Of a stretch of DNA of 64,000 nucleotides, positions 1 through 11,499 are shown piece after piece. The notes below the pieces were generated by a model. It was not told the origin of the DNA. It worked only from the letters and a program-made list of their open reading frames with translations, and made no database searches. Within the stretch, counting starts at the first letter, position 1, and every line of letters starts with the position of its first letter. The stretch spans positions 7,192,001 to 7,256,000 of the forward strand of contig CM057136.1 in NCBI GenBank assembly GCA_029964075.1, in the 5' to 3' direction. Position numbers and translations under genes: made by a program. The stretch is from Patiria pectinifera (taxonomy: Eukaryota; Echinodermata; Asteroidea; Valvatida; Asterinidae).

Positions 1-249
1 TGAGGTTTTCGCAATGATTACAGGTACATACTTTGCCAACTCACATTTTAAATAATTGCGCCCGAAATCAGCATCCAGAACACTTGAACTTAATTCCAAC
101 CAATCATTAGCCTTATAAATAACGTGGCGTCCTTTGCCGTTTCTCCCGATTTTGCTCATACCGGTAGAGTGTTGCCAAACTTCCTCGTTGATAAACTTCA
201 AATTCATTCCGTTAAATACTGGCACATTTACACGTACCTTAAAGCCCCC

Positions 250-445
250 TAGTAGTTCCTGCTAAATCCAATTATAGTTCAACCGCAGTTTCCTGCTCAA
301 TCCACTGTGCCTCATTTTCAGTTGTCTGCTGAATCCAACGGAGTCCAACATGGCGTTATAATGCAGTTCAGTTGCCTGCTGAATCCAACATTTTGCATCA
401 GGAATGCACACAAGGGGTTTACTGCTCAATCCAACAGGCTTCATC
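250..445. repeat. Degenerate short tandem repeat
   Basis: The motif CTGCTGAATCCAAC and close variants recur four to five times at irregular spacing of about 50 bp. It lies in the intron before the first visible exon of the SLC15A4-like copy A. The rest of 1-604 shows no exon or element that I recognise. Confidence 0.5.
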
Positions 446-604
446 GGGTATATGACACAGTTGGAGGGTTTGTTGGAATAAAACATGCAAGTTGAAATGT
501 TACTCACAGGGAAAGAAAATTTGAATTTCTTGAATTTGTTGAATTTGCTAACAGTTTAAGCTCTATTGTTCTTATGTTTAATTTTGCACATTTTCTCATT
601 GCAG

Positions 605-3583
605 GCCTGGAGTTTGCGTACTCTCAGTCTCCCAAATCAATGCAAGGAGTGGTCATGGGGCTGTTCCTGTTAACAGCAGGCCTAGGTAGCTACATCGGTT
701 CACTGCTGGTCACTATCGTCAATGCGATTTCCAAAAGTAAGTTGAAGTTGGATAACATTGACACTCAATTTATTTCCCTCGGTTTTGGTTAAATGAGAAA
801 ATCTGAAATGGGATTCGAACCTTGGACGTCCGAGATGCGGTATTAGGTAATACTGAAGTCTTACTATATAGCGCATGTATCTACCAACAATTAGGTACTC
901 AAGGCGCTTGAAATTATGTCTATTACTAGAGACAGGCAAATGAAATACTTGAGAAATATGAGGCCCATTATGAAGCACCTTTATAAGGGTTTTACAAGGT
1001 GCTGTGGCGCATTATTTAAAGCATGCAGCCACTACCAGAAACAGAAACACCGGGAAAAACCCCTTCTCTTAGCGATAACACACGGTACCTACACACAGTA
1101 CCTACGGTTTTAGTTTAGATCCCATCCGAAGGATGAAGCAGTAATGGTAAAGTGCCTTGCTTAAGAGTACAAGCACCATGTTTTCACGGTCAGGATTCGA
1201 ACCCATGTACCACGGCACACAAGTCGAACAGCGTAACCATTGGACCACAGCCCCCCATGTATATCTCTAGTTTATGGCTTTGAATCTTGCTTCTAATCAT
1301 TTTCTTGGTTCAACCATTAAAGTGAGCCTTGATTGTGTGATGCTGCATTATAATTGGAAATCTGAAGCTGGCCCGAGCTCAGCCAGCGATTTGCTTGCGC
1401 CGCGTTGGAACCATCGGCATCGAGTACAAAAGTCATGCTCCAGTCACAAAACTGAGAAATCGCTTGATTAATCGTGGAACGAGCAGCATCTCGACACAGA
1501 ATAAACTTTGCCATGCTCAAGTCACCCAAAACGCAATGACAATTCATCACACTGCTCGGGTCACAAAACTGAGAAATGGCGTGATTAATCGTGGAACAAG
1601 TGGCATCTCGACACAAAATAATCCTAGCTATGCTCAAGTCACCCAAAATGCAATGACAATTCATCACAGTGCTCGGGTCACAAAACTGAGAAATTGCGTG
1701 ATTAATCTTGGAACGAGCGGCATCTCGACACAGAATAATCCTTGCCATGCTCACGTCACCCAAAACGCAATGACGATCCATCACAGTGCTCGGGTCACAA
1801 AACTGAGAAATGGCGTGATTAATCGTGGAACAAGTGGCATCTCGACACAAAATAATCCTAGCTATGCTCAAGTCACCCAAAATGCAATGACAATTCATCA
1901 CAGTGCTCGGGTCACAAAACTGAGAAATTGCGTGATTAATCTTGGAACGAGTGGCATCTCGACACAGAATAATCCTTGCCATATAATCCAAAACGCAATG
2001 ACGATTCATCGCAATGACGATTCATCACAGTATCATTTATTCTGGTTGCGTGTACAACATCATAACTTCACATTGGTTGACTGCAATTGATTCCCCTCTT
2101 TTCAGACGTACCACGTTTCGTTGTGTCGCAAAAAATGAAATCTCTTGCGATCAATATCGATGGGTTTTTTTAGTGCCAAGTAATGCCGATTGCCTTAACA
2201 TCATCGCAGTTACACTCGGGTCTCAAATAAATTTTTCCCGACGGTCGTAGCTCAGGCGCAGCTTGATCCTGAAAACTCAGTCGCCGACTGTTCTGTGTCA
2301 TCCCAAGGTAGACCTGCACCTGATTTCATGAAGCGCTGCGACGCGTCACAACTTGAGTTACGACGTGTAACACGTCGCAACTCGCGACGCGTCGTATCAT
2401 CCATTTCACAAAAGTTGCGATGTGTTGAAGTTAACGCGCCGTAAGTTCCTTGACAACGGCTTATAACACGGCGCAAGTTACGACGTGTCTAGTGGTCATC
2501 GCAAAATAAGAAGAGTCTCTTTCTTACCCCGTTTAATGCCATAAACATTACATAAACAAGATTATAATACCAAGGCAATGTGTATACAGTTGTAAATAGA
2601 AAACTCATTGAATAATTCTGAATTAGACTGGTATATTGCAGTTGAAATTTCAAAGTAGCTATACAGTCCACTGAGAGCTTGTTTTCCTTCAAAATTGTAT
2701 CGCACGGCCGCCATTTTTGTTGTATGTTTTGACATATTTCGAGCTGTGATCTGACGACTCCTTGTTGAACATCAGACTATTTACTGTACGCTGACTAAAT
2801 ATATAAAACATTCACCGAGTTGTGCTATAAATACACCTACGACGAGTCGCACTTACGACGTGTTTTGTGAAATGGATCGCAGGACGCGTCACAGGAACAA
2901 AGGAAAACACAACGCCGATCCTCGGAAGCATAGCAAAAAACGACTGGGTGTGTGTGTGTGTGTTCCAGTTCACTGTAACTTAGTTCAGTCATCAATCTCA
3001 ACCAAACTTGAAAGGTGGTCTGTGGAGAGAAGGCCGATGTCAAAAAAAAATCCTTTCCAACATGGATATTTGCGAGGTCTCTGGAGTGCTCAGCTCAGTC
3101 AGTATTACTAATGTCTCTAACATATGTTAGTCCGGTGTCTCGACCAAACTCTCCATTCAACCCAAACTCCCCATTCAACTGAGAACTGGTACCTGCCGGG
3201 TGGACAATCAGGGCCGTCACTAAAAATTGTCCTTACTAACAGCCTGTACATATATACACACTGCCAGGATGCCAGGGGGATCGCGCAAGTATTACTTGCA
3301 GTATTTTTCATTTTCTCTAGGTGCGGGCGGCGAGTGGATCCCAAATGAAATCAACAACGGTCACCTTGAGTACTTCTTCCTTCTTCTGGCTCTGATCATG
3401 GCCATCGACTTCGGCTGTTTTCTGCTCGTCGCGAGGGGTTACATCTATGTCGAGGATGCCGAGCTACCGCATGACGACCGACTCCCATACTCTGGGGATG
3501 AAGGAAAAAGATCTAGCAGGGGGAGAAAGAGGGGCAATCAGTCTGAAACCTCGCCCCTTTTAAGTGATGCAGGATTGATATAG
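605..3583 (+). CDS. SLC15A4-like peptide/histidine transporter, copy A (3' end only)
   Basis: Two coding exons are visible: 605-736 (132 bp, after a CAG acceptor, before donor GTAAGT) and 3321-3583 (263 bp, ending in TAG). They join in phase and give the last part of a POT/PTR2-family proton-coupled oligopeptide or histidine symporter. The first exon starts GLEFAYSQSPKSMQG, the conserved late transmembrane region of SLC15A3/A4. The second carries one more membrane segment and a charged cytosolic tail. Exon lengths and phases match exons 7 and 8 of the complete downstream copy at 12697-28907, with a few substitutions in the membrane exon and a divergent tail. The tail ends with ETSPLL followed by seven residues, an acidic dileucine-type endolysosomal sorting motif. 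Exons 1-6 must lie left of the window. Family assignment rests on residue patterns and on the full-length copy; the exact paralogue (SLC15A4 or SLC15A3) is inferred. Confidence 0.88.
805..895 (-). repeat. tRNA-derived SINE remnant
   Basis: On the minus strand there is a B-box GGTTCGAATCCC (808-821) and an upstream A-box-like GGTAGATACATGCG. The acceptor ends do not pair, so this is a retroposed tRNA relic and not a tRNA gene. It lies in the last intron of SLC15A4-like copy A. Confidence 0.5.
1110..1256 (-). repeat. tRNA-derived SINE
   Basis: The minus strand reads GGGGCTGTGGTCCAATGGTT (A-box region, right end) and later GGGTTCGAATCC (B-box, 1191-1206). The 5' and 3' ends of the tRNA-like body do not form an acceptor stem. 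It sits in the last intron of SLC15A4-like copy A. Confidence 0.6.
1437..2022. repeat. 117-bp minisatellite, five units with a dimeric 234-bp register
   Basis: Units begin near 1437, 1554, 1671, 1788 and 1905, each with GTCACAAAACTGAGAAAT. Units 2 and 4 share one set of variants (GGCGTGATTAATCGTGG, CTAGCTATG) and units 3 and 5 another (TTGCGTGATTAATCTTGG, CTTGCCATG). The array therefore grew by copying pairs. Because 117 is a multiple of three, it is open in one frame on both strands. I see no initiation or splice context that would make it coding. Confidence 0.9.
2330..2900. repeat. Inverted-repeat segment with CGACGCGT/ACGACGTG arms
   Basis: The block around 2370-2430 (GCGACGCGTCGT, then CATCCATTTCACAAAA) is the inverted partner of 2840-2900 (TTTTGTGAAATGGATCG, then GACGCGTC). 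This suggests a decayed foldback element of about 530 bp in the last intron of SLC15A4-like copy A. No target duplication is evident. Confidence 0.4.
2948..2962. repeat. Short (GT)n microsatellite
   Basis: About seven GT dinucleotides in a row, in the final intron of SLC15A4-like copy A. Confidence 0.8.
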
Positions 3584-4131
3584 AAATGGGTCGCCTTTCT
3601 GTTTCTGCCATCACCTACTGCCTCTCCCGTGAGAGTTTCCTTTCATTCACATGTGCACGTTTTTGCTAGTGTGGGACCGAGCTTGTGTTATTGTGCCTGT
3701 AACACCCATTTCAGGCTAATTTACTCAGAGTTGCTCTAAACCAATTTGTTCTGGAGATTTTAATTAAAGGAGGGTCCCAGTGCTTTTTGGTTTTGGCACA
3801 CTGAGTATTTTTTTTAAAGAGCACTACGTCCTGGAATATGCCCAATTGGGCTTAAAAACGCGTTTTGAACGAAATGCTGTTACTCGGAAAAAGAACATTT
3901 AAAAGTGGGATATAAACATCTACACAACACATCCTTGTGCATTTTTGTGCTATTCTTGTGCGAGAACAAATTACGGGGTCCACTTTTGCAACCCCCAAAA
4001 ATGGGGCTGTTTGTGCTATAGTTTTGATTCCAGCTATAAAGTGTTTGCTTTCTGCGGACGTGTAAGAAACCACATTTGTGCATTGGTGCTGTGTGTAATT
4101 TATGTGACACACACAATTGTATCATACATTG

Positions 4132-4137
4132 AATAAA
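4132..4137 (+). terminator. Candidate poly(A) signal for SLC15A4-like copy A
   Basis: A canonical AATAAA lies about 550 bp after the stop codon. It is the first clear one on the plus strand after the gene. AT-rich DNA gives such hexamers by chance, so use is inferred. Confidence 0.4.
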
Positions 4138-5384
4138 CACGGCAGGAAAACATATGCGTACTCCGTCGTGTCGATGCAAACAATTGTTGTTGTTTTTCTC
4201 GGGAACAGTAAGACATTAGGTTAGTTTCCTTTCAACTAGATCTTTTAAATAGTGTATTGATCCATGAAATAACATGTAGAGTTACATGTAGAGTCCCATT
4301 AAATTGAATTGACCATTTGTTAGCATTACAAAAGTTATGAATTTCCCCAATGAGACATTGAACAAACAAAAAAATCGGTCTTCACTAACTTGTCATTTTC
4401 TTTCAATTCAGCTTTTAGACTTGACTAAAGTCGAACTTAAGTCGATACCCATAAATACACTCTGCCATCACAACCCAGGCGTGAATTCCATCAGCAGTGT
4501 CCTGCCCAAAGTGCAATACATGTAAGTGCCATATTAACACGCCTACCACTTCAGTGTGTGTACTTGTACGCACACTGCACGGACCAAGCGCAGCGCCCGA
4601 CTCGGGCCAAGTTTATATTCACTTTGAATGCCTTCAAAACACTCCTAATTTAAGGAAATCATTGCCTCAAAATGCTTAAAACCAAACAATTTTTTTTGAA
4701 GGACATCATATTGTTTGAAAATTCGTTTGGGAAAAAAAGACAAAACTTGGAAAATCACTGTATTCCGACATTTGAAACAGAAGACACTCTGTTGAAAGAT
4801 TGACCACAAGCGTCTAGTCAGTGGAGGAGTGGAAAATAAATAAGGTTTGTCTGAAACCAAGACTTATTGGGACGACCTGAGTCACTTCTAATACTATTTG
4901 GTTCAGCCCAACTCCGGACGCCAGTCAAAAATGGCTGTAAATAGATTCTGCTACTAAGGCAAATGTCCAGTCTTTCTGACTTTATGTTTGAGAAATACTG
5001 ACAAAATAAATATGTTTAATCAGTTGAGCTATTCGTTAGTAGAAATCTGTTGGTAGACAGTCCCACAACAACCTAAAAATTGTATTGGCTTCGAAATAAA
5101 AATACAGAAATGTAACATAGTACGGAAGACGGATAGTGCCACTCAATAAGTCTGAAAATATTTTTTTGTACAGTGGCCGCCACTTATTATGTGGCGGAAG
5201 TTTAACTGTCCTAGACTATAGCATTAAAAAAATTAATACGGAGTATGTAACAATGCATTTAAGTTAACAGATTATACTTGCTTTCTTTTACTGACAAAGC
5301 TGTTATTGCTGTAAGCTTGATATAAGATCAGGACAAAGCTAAGGATGACTTATGTATGTCAGAGTTGTAACAAGTCATTGAATT

Positions 5385-5560
5385 TTGTGACCGTCAAGTC
5401 GAGTCGACTCATTTTGAGGAAGTGACTCGAGTTGAGTTGACTCATTAGGTCAAGAAGGTCGAGTCAAGTTGAGTCACAGTTTGTGGTCAAGTCGAGGCAA
5501 TGTATGTTTGAGTCAATGTATGTTCAAGTCAGTTCGAGTCATTGATAATTTGAACACCAA
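5385..5560. repeat. GAGTC-rich degenerate simple repeat
   Basis: Many variants of GTCGAGTCGACTC and TCAAGTTGAGTCA follow one another. A related reverse-oriented stretch occurs near 63780-63880 (ACTCAATTCAAGTCTC). Confidence 0.6.
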
Positions 5561-6832
5561 TCAAAAACCATCTAATAAATTACAGAATGGAAGAAGGCAC
5601 ACAAGGCACCAGTTTATTATAAAGATTTAAAGTCTTAAATTAGGCTGCATGGTACCCAATATTATACAACTTCTGTTGTACGTGTCTACCAAAGATCTAC
5701 ATAACAGTTGAAAAGAAGTGAAACTTCGGTTTTATCTCTGCATGGTATTTCTTCGGGTCTTGAATAATTTTTACACTGACAACATCAAAACCAAATTGCA
5801 ACATACATAGTATTTCTGATTTAATAGATATATTTTTGTTTTGTTTCAAGCCGGAGTTCCTACAAGGGCTTAAGAAATCCCCTAAGGACTTAAGAAAGCT
5901 GAAAATGAAAACAAGAATTGGGAAATGCGTTTAAAGTCTGGTTCCGGGATAGTAGTTTGTGCGCTACATTATAAAACCAAGAGGTGGGAGGCAGTGATAA
6001 TGTACGTATGGTCACGTGATAAGCAGCCACAACATGACAGTAACGCCATGTAACGCAAATAAGCGAAAATAAATAAATTTGTACTGTAGGTCACCGCAAA
6101 TATATATTTGAACATTATTTTGACTTGGTGCTCAGTGGACCGTGGGCCCCCACTGGCACCATAGGAAAGTGCACATGTTAACAAAGTGTGACGTCATTAG
6201 TACAGAGCCTTATTTTGTCTGTAGTTAAAAAAACAAAAATGTTTTAGCTATAGACCAAACCATATTTTTACTTTTGTATTCAGAATTTGAAAGTAGTGCT
6301 TACATATATATATACATGTAGTAATGTAGTTAATTATATTAGAGAGACAGTAAAATGAATTGCGCACAGGAGTGTTGTAAATATCCATTCCTCTGAAATG
6401 CATACAAACTTTGAAACAACATCCCTTTTTTGGGTGAACAGTTTTGCAAACAATCTCTTCTAAGCATTTAAAATGTTTCATGCGTTTCTTGATAATGAGG
6501 GCGCTGCTGATGTGATGTCACTTTCGAAATACACTTTTTGAATGTGGTTTTCTCTTCGAATTGTAAACTCAAAATTTCGCTCATTGAACAATGAACCACT
6601 AAAATCAGAAAAATAACCACAGCAAAACCCCCAAATTCTGGTGACATTTTATGTTGAAGCAGATGTTAGGCTGAAGTTAGTGCCTTGAATGACATCACAG
6701 CTCTAATACACACACTAGCACATTTTGTTTCTGCTTAGTGATTTGTATTGTGTAATTACTGTTCTAAGGAAATTCTACCTCAAAAAAGTGACCATAAAAT
6801 GGACAGGTTGTTTGTAGAAAATCACCTGTATA

Positions 6833-7300
6833 CAGGGTGAGTCAAAAAAAGTGAAACCCAAATGTTGGGACTATTGTTTTAGTGAAGTTCTGCACATAGA
6901 AGCCCAATTCATAAGCTTTCTTTTAGTACAAGAATCATTCAAATCACTCATGTACTTTTCAAGTTGCGGAATTTTAAACACAACCACTGTTTTAAAGTTC
7001 TGTCCACGGATCACAAAAAATGGTGTGCGTTCTTTCAGCAAAATGAAAACAATTCACACACATCCCTATGTGATTTGTTTTCGTTTTGCTGAAAGAAAAC
7101 TTACCTTTTTGTGATACGTGGATAGAACTTCAAAACGGTGGTTGTGTTTAAAATTCCGTCACTTGAAAATCATTACATGAGTGATTTGAATGATTCTTGA
7201 ACTAAAAGAAAGCTTATGAATTGGGCGTTCATATCCTAGATTTTAAAAGTGCTCTTGCAGAACTTCACAACAACAATGGGGTTTTTTTTTACTCGCCCTG
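6833..7300. mobile_element. Tc1/mariner-type palindromic MITE, copy 1
   Basis: The 468-bp element starts CAGGGTGAGTCAAAAAAAGT and ends with the inverse ACTCGCCCTG, flanked by TA on both sides (6831-6832, 7301-7302). Most of its length is an imperfect palindrome; for example AAGCTTTCTTTTAGTACAAG in the left arm has its inverse in the right arm. The duplicated 3' flank of copy B near 32220 reads through without it, which is an empty site. It carries no transposase. Related copies are at 14319-14803 and 37887-38187. Confidence 0.9.
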
Positions 7301-8439
7301 TATATGAGCAACAAACAATACTTGAAAAGGACTTTGATTCTCCGGAATTGTACTATGCAATCTGAAATTATGAATGTTTTGTTAACTTTTTTTTTGAAAT
7401 ACAGCACAAACTATAAAACTCATTGTTATATTTACTTTTACATGAGCATGTATGATGAATTTTTCAAAGAAGTATAAAATACTAAAGTACTAAAAATGTA
7501 TTTTTGTAAAAATATTTATTTACTGATTTATTTCTAAACCAACTTTATGTAAATCTGTACTTTTTTAATTGTTTTTTTTCTTTTAATATACTAAGAAAGT
7601 TACCGGTCAGAAAAATGGTTGAATATGTGGAGATCTGTATATGCAACCAAGACACATTATGTAAAATTAACCTTTTGGTCTAACTGAAGTAATTTCCAAA
7701 AATGGGGGAAAAAGTCAGTAATGTTTTATTGTATTTGGGATGGAACTTAAAGCTTTTTTCCATAATATAACAGTACTAATCAGTTGACACATTCGGTACG
7801 TGATCATGAGGCTGATGTTATTTTCACTGGGAAATTTAGCAGAGATTTATTTTTTAATGGTACAATTTTATATTAACTTTTGTATAAAATAATCGAGGTT
7901 CAACTGACTGTGTTTACTGTGTGTCTGTAAAGTAGTTGTGTTGTGGTGATGTGATTTATTGTAAATCTAACATGATGACTTTATTTCCCTCTGAACAAAT
8001 AACATGAAGTGTATTTCATGAAGTTTACTGAAAGAAAATCATAAAAGTGGAAAAGGAAAGTCTGAAGAAGATTTTCTTCAAACACCAAAAAGTTCATCCT
8101 GTCCATTTGAGTAACCATTGAGAATTTTTACCTTAATAAAATATCAATAAAGAAATCTGCAGCAGAAAATGTTATTTTTAACAACTAATGAAACCATAAA
8201 AGATCATTGCCAAAAAATAGCCCCCACCACCTCTATAAAATTCTATACCCCTCGAAAAAAACGGCACATCCGCAAGGAAGAAAATAAGGACGACATCCAC
8301 GTGTAGTAGTAAGTACTACTATCATATCGAAAGTCAGCATCCAACATTGATCTTTGTGGCACAAAATGAATTTACCCTTTATATATAAAAGTTATTTTGT
8401 TTTAAGTATTGAGGGAAGGGATTGACCTTGTGTTGCAGG

Positions 8440-8900
8440 GCAGTGGCGGATGTTTTCAACCCCCCCCCCCCTCCAGCCGCTGACTAATGTTATGATGCTA
8501 GTAAAATGGGACAAGTAATAAACGGATTACTAATATGTACTCAAATTCACTATAATGCAGGAGAAAGCAGGGTCCAGCAGCAAGCCTTCAGTTCAGCCCC
8601 CCTTTCATATCAAACCCCACCCACCCCCTTTTTTATATACCCCCCCCCCCCCCAAATTAGGGAAATAGGGGGAGGGGGGCTATTTCTTAAAAGCCAGGAA
8701 TCTCCCCCCCCCCCCCTTTTTGCAGGTGGGTATCTCAGAGCGTGTTCCTAATTGTTTCATTTTAAATGCACAAAACATGCGCGGATCCAGGGGTGGGCCG
8801 CGGGGGCACGTGCCCCCCGTCAAATTGAGTGAAAAAGGGGGGGGGGGGGAAGAGGGGGAGGAGAGCGAAAAGAATGAAAGGGGAGGGCAACCTCCTTGGA
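8440..8900. other. C/G-homopolymer-rich stretch with transposon-end remnants
   Basis: Runs of 10-14 C or G alternate with CAGTGGCGGA (about 8441) and GCGCGGATCCAGGGGTGGG (about 8780). Both resemble single ends of the hAT-type MITEs found elsewhere here. Open frames in this stretch are low-complexity artefacts. Confidence 0.5.
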
Positions 8901-9419
8901 GCTGGAATTAAATTACTCGATAGTGATTTTTACCGAGAGTCCCCAAAGATCCCTTGTCGTCCCGTCGGAGGTGCCCAAACCATGAAGCTTTAATAGCTCC
9001 GTGTCCAAACAAAGAATAGGGTCATGAGGGTGAGTCGAGTATGCGTGAGTTCGACCTCGCCCCTTATTGGCCTAAACTTTTGGTACTCGACATCACATGA
9101 TTCGTCAAATGATGCAAATGTATTTTGGCGATGACATTAACACGTGTAGTCGTCCGCATATATTTTCAGGTAAAGTCTGTTATACTTGACATAGACCTAC
9201 ATTGTTTTTCATACACAATTTAGGAGTATTTTACTGCATTCTTATTGCTCGTTCTGACGCTGCTGGCGCGCGATCTGAGCATGATCTGATTGGTACTAGC
9301 ACAGTTACGTTTATACGCGCGGCCAGATTGACTTCACTGCACTGCAAGTGCTATACCCGGTAATAACTCCAGCTGACATGCTCATCAGGAATTCGTTATG
9401 GTACATGTCGCGATGTCGA
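8900..9419. other. Intergenic, nothing recognised
   Basis: I see no exon, RNA gene or repeat structure in this stretch. Confidence 0.5.
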
Positions 9420-9427
9420 ATTCCTTG

Positions 9428-9609
9428 CAGTGGCGTCGCCAGGGGGCCAGGGGGCACGTACCCCCTGGAAAACCTAGTGCCTCCCCCGAGTGCCCCCCCC
9501 CCATCTGAAATTTGGGTTGGGAAAAAAATATATATATATTCACCTAAGGGCCCCCATCAAATGCTGGTGCCCCCTGTGCCCCCGACTGAAAAGTCTGGTG
9601 ACGCCACTG
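9428..9609. mobile_element. hAT-type MITE with 8-bp target duplication
   Basis: Inverted ends CAGTGGCGTCGCCAG and CTGGTGACGCCACTG bound a 182-bp, C-rich element with no coding capacity. The flanks carry an exact 8-bp duplication, ATTCCTTG (9420-9427 and 9610-9617). The CAGTGGCG terminus plus an 8-bp duplication is the hAT signature. Confidence 0.92.
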
Positions 9610-9989
9610 ATTCCTTGAGCATCAGCTGAAGTTACCTAACATTGGCCCGGGCCCCCAAAACTAACAGTGGCAAGTGCAAATTGCCTCTGCCAGTGTCAGT
9701 AACATTTTGCGGAAGTTAACGGCACTCATGTTGGTGTTCGGCTCCTGGCTGATGATCACGTTCACTCTATTTTGGAAAACCCCAAACCCCAATCCTCTAT
9801 TGCTCATTTGGAAAATTCCAAAAGAATTTCTGGGACTTCCCAAGCTAGCCCGAATTTGTAAATTTTGCTCAATGGAAATACCAAGGATCCCGAGACTGGG
9901 ATTTCCATATGACTCAAAAAATATATTGGGTCATATATTGCCTATTGGGCCTGGGTCAATATGTGGATTGGGTTTTCAGTCCGGCCCTA

Positions 9990-10075
9990 CCTGATTCCGT
10001 GGCTCAAAATACTCTTCTTGGCTTTTCCTCCCACCTCTGAAACTGTAATTTCTTCAAATGTCTTCTCTTTACTAG
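9990..10075 (+). repeat. 5'-truncated SINE tail
   Basis: TGATTCCGTGG, CCTCCCACCTCTGAAACTGT, AATTTCTTC and TGTCTTCTCTTTACTAGG match the body of the longer tRNA-headed SINE at 26345-26622, which lies on the opposite strand. Only the tail portion is present. Confidence 0.65.
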
Positions 10076-10802
10076 GACCCATGGGAGATCAGTGGATTCC
10101 ACTGAATGGGCTACCCAGTTAAAATATGAAATAAATAAATATATTGAATTTAAGTATCGACCGGTTTTTCATTTTCACCTTGAACATATATGTTTGTCCA
10201 TCGCAATTCGTGTGTTTTCTGCTGTACATTAGTCATCAGGAAATTTAAGAATGTTGCATCATGACACCACTTTTTTTCATCACCTCAATGAAGGTTAGTC
10301 ATTACAACTAAAATGTTGAAAGGACATGAATGAATTTGGGACTGAGAAACATTTCCAATTTTGTTAGAAAATAATTTGAAAATGCAATCGACTCTGCATA
10401 GACTTTTACACAGCAGAAGAAGTGGTGTGATAATATCAATGAAATAAACAATTTTCTGTTTTAGGTTTTAGATCAGCAAATTATCAGTGGGGTTTCATCG
10501 CTTGTAGCTAGTGGGAGAACTGTAGTGGGCGTGTCGACACCCCCAAAATTATAACAAGTCCCCATTTTGACGCACTTCTTTTCATCAAAATAAAAATCCT
10601 GCAATCGGGCCCGTAGATTACTATTTGTTGTAATTTATGTGCTGAAATAATGTGAGTACTGATTTTCATTTTTGTTGTTGCAATATTTGGGTGAGAGTGT
10701 TGTGTAAATTGGATATGAATTTTGAAACTGTACTGGTAGTTTTGTGTGTAAATTTTAAGTTTATTATCTTGGCTGCTGCAAATTCTTTACTAACTGGATG
10801 AT

Positions 10803-11160
10803 ATTGCGAGTAAAGGGCCCATGTAATGAATTTTTGTATTGTAATCCTTGTAAATGCAACTTTTTGTCCCATTTAACCTTATTTCGTGTTTTGCCATTTT
10901 TTATGGGTATTTCTACTTGGTGCCTTTTCGGTTTTTATGCCAATGCCAAAATATGAGCAAAAGTGTGATGTCATTTCAGGCAGGAACCTCCGTATTGCAG
11001 TTATTTCAGCACCAAAAGTTGCCAATAGTATGGATATTTTATTGTCGTAAATTCTCTTTTTTTTGTGGTGATTCATTGTTGTGTCAGTACGTGGCACTAA
11101 AGCCAACGAGCAAACTTTTCTCACAGATGTTTCAGTGAGCAAATTTGGTTTTTTTTGCAC
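10803..11160 (-). repeat. Dispersed repeat, inverted relative to 13390-13760
   Basis: The blocks AAGGTGCCTTTTCGG-like, TTTTGCCATTTT, TGATGTCATTTCAGGCA and GGGCCCATGTAATG occur here and, reverse-complemented, at 13390-13760. The two copies flank the first coding exon of SLC15A4-like copy B. No coding capacity is seen. Confidence 0.65.
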
Positions 11161-11495
11161 AGGATACGCCTATAACTGAATGGCACATGTCTTCCTGAAA
11201 TGACATCACAAATTTGGGTTTTTTTTGCACAGGAAACCCCTATAACTGAATGGCACATGTCTTCCTGAAATGACATCACAAATTTGGTTTTTTTTGCACA
11301 GGAAACCCCTATAACTAAATGGCACATGTCTTCCTGAAATGACATCACAAATTTGGGTTTTTTTTGCACAGGAAACCCCTATAACTGAATGGCACATGTC
11401 TTCCTGAAATGACATCACAAATTTGGGGGTTTTTTTGCACAGGAAACCCCTATAATTGAATGGCACATGTCTTCCTGAAATGACATCACAGCAAC
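11145..11495. repeat. 70-bp tandem repeat, five units
   Basis: Units carry GCACAGGAAACCCCTATAAC, TGGCACATGTCTTCCTGAAA and TGACATCACAAATTTGG, with TGGCACATGT at 11181, 11251, 11320, about 11390 and 11461. A run of six to nine T varies in length between units and explains the small period changes. Frames on the minus strand here are repeat artefacts. Confidence 0.92.
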
Positions 11496-11499
11496 AGTG

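Larger units (their letters stand above)
3600..8620. repeat. Segmental duplication, left copy of the SLC15A4-like 3' flank
   Basis: This non-coding stretch aligns in order with about 28920-34940 downstream of copy B. Anchors include TTTTAGACTTGACTAAAGTC (4411 and 30061), TCATCCTGTCCA followed by GTAACCATTGAGA (8094 and 33175), and the GGACTTTGATT segment (7330 and 32420). Blocks present in only one copy are transposon insertions listed separately. It holds no protein-coding gene that I can support. A polyadenylation signal for copy A lies near its start. Confidence 0.85.

Noticed and set aside
1317-2090. Two frames of about 230 codons, one per strand
   Set aside because: Artefacts of the 117-bp minisatellite, whose period is a multiple of three.
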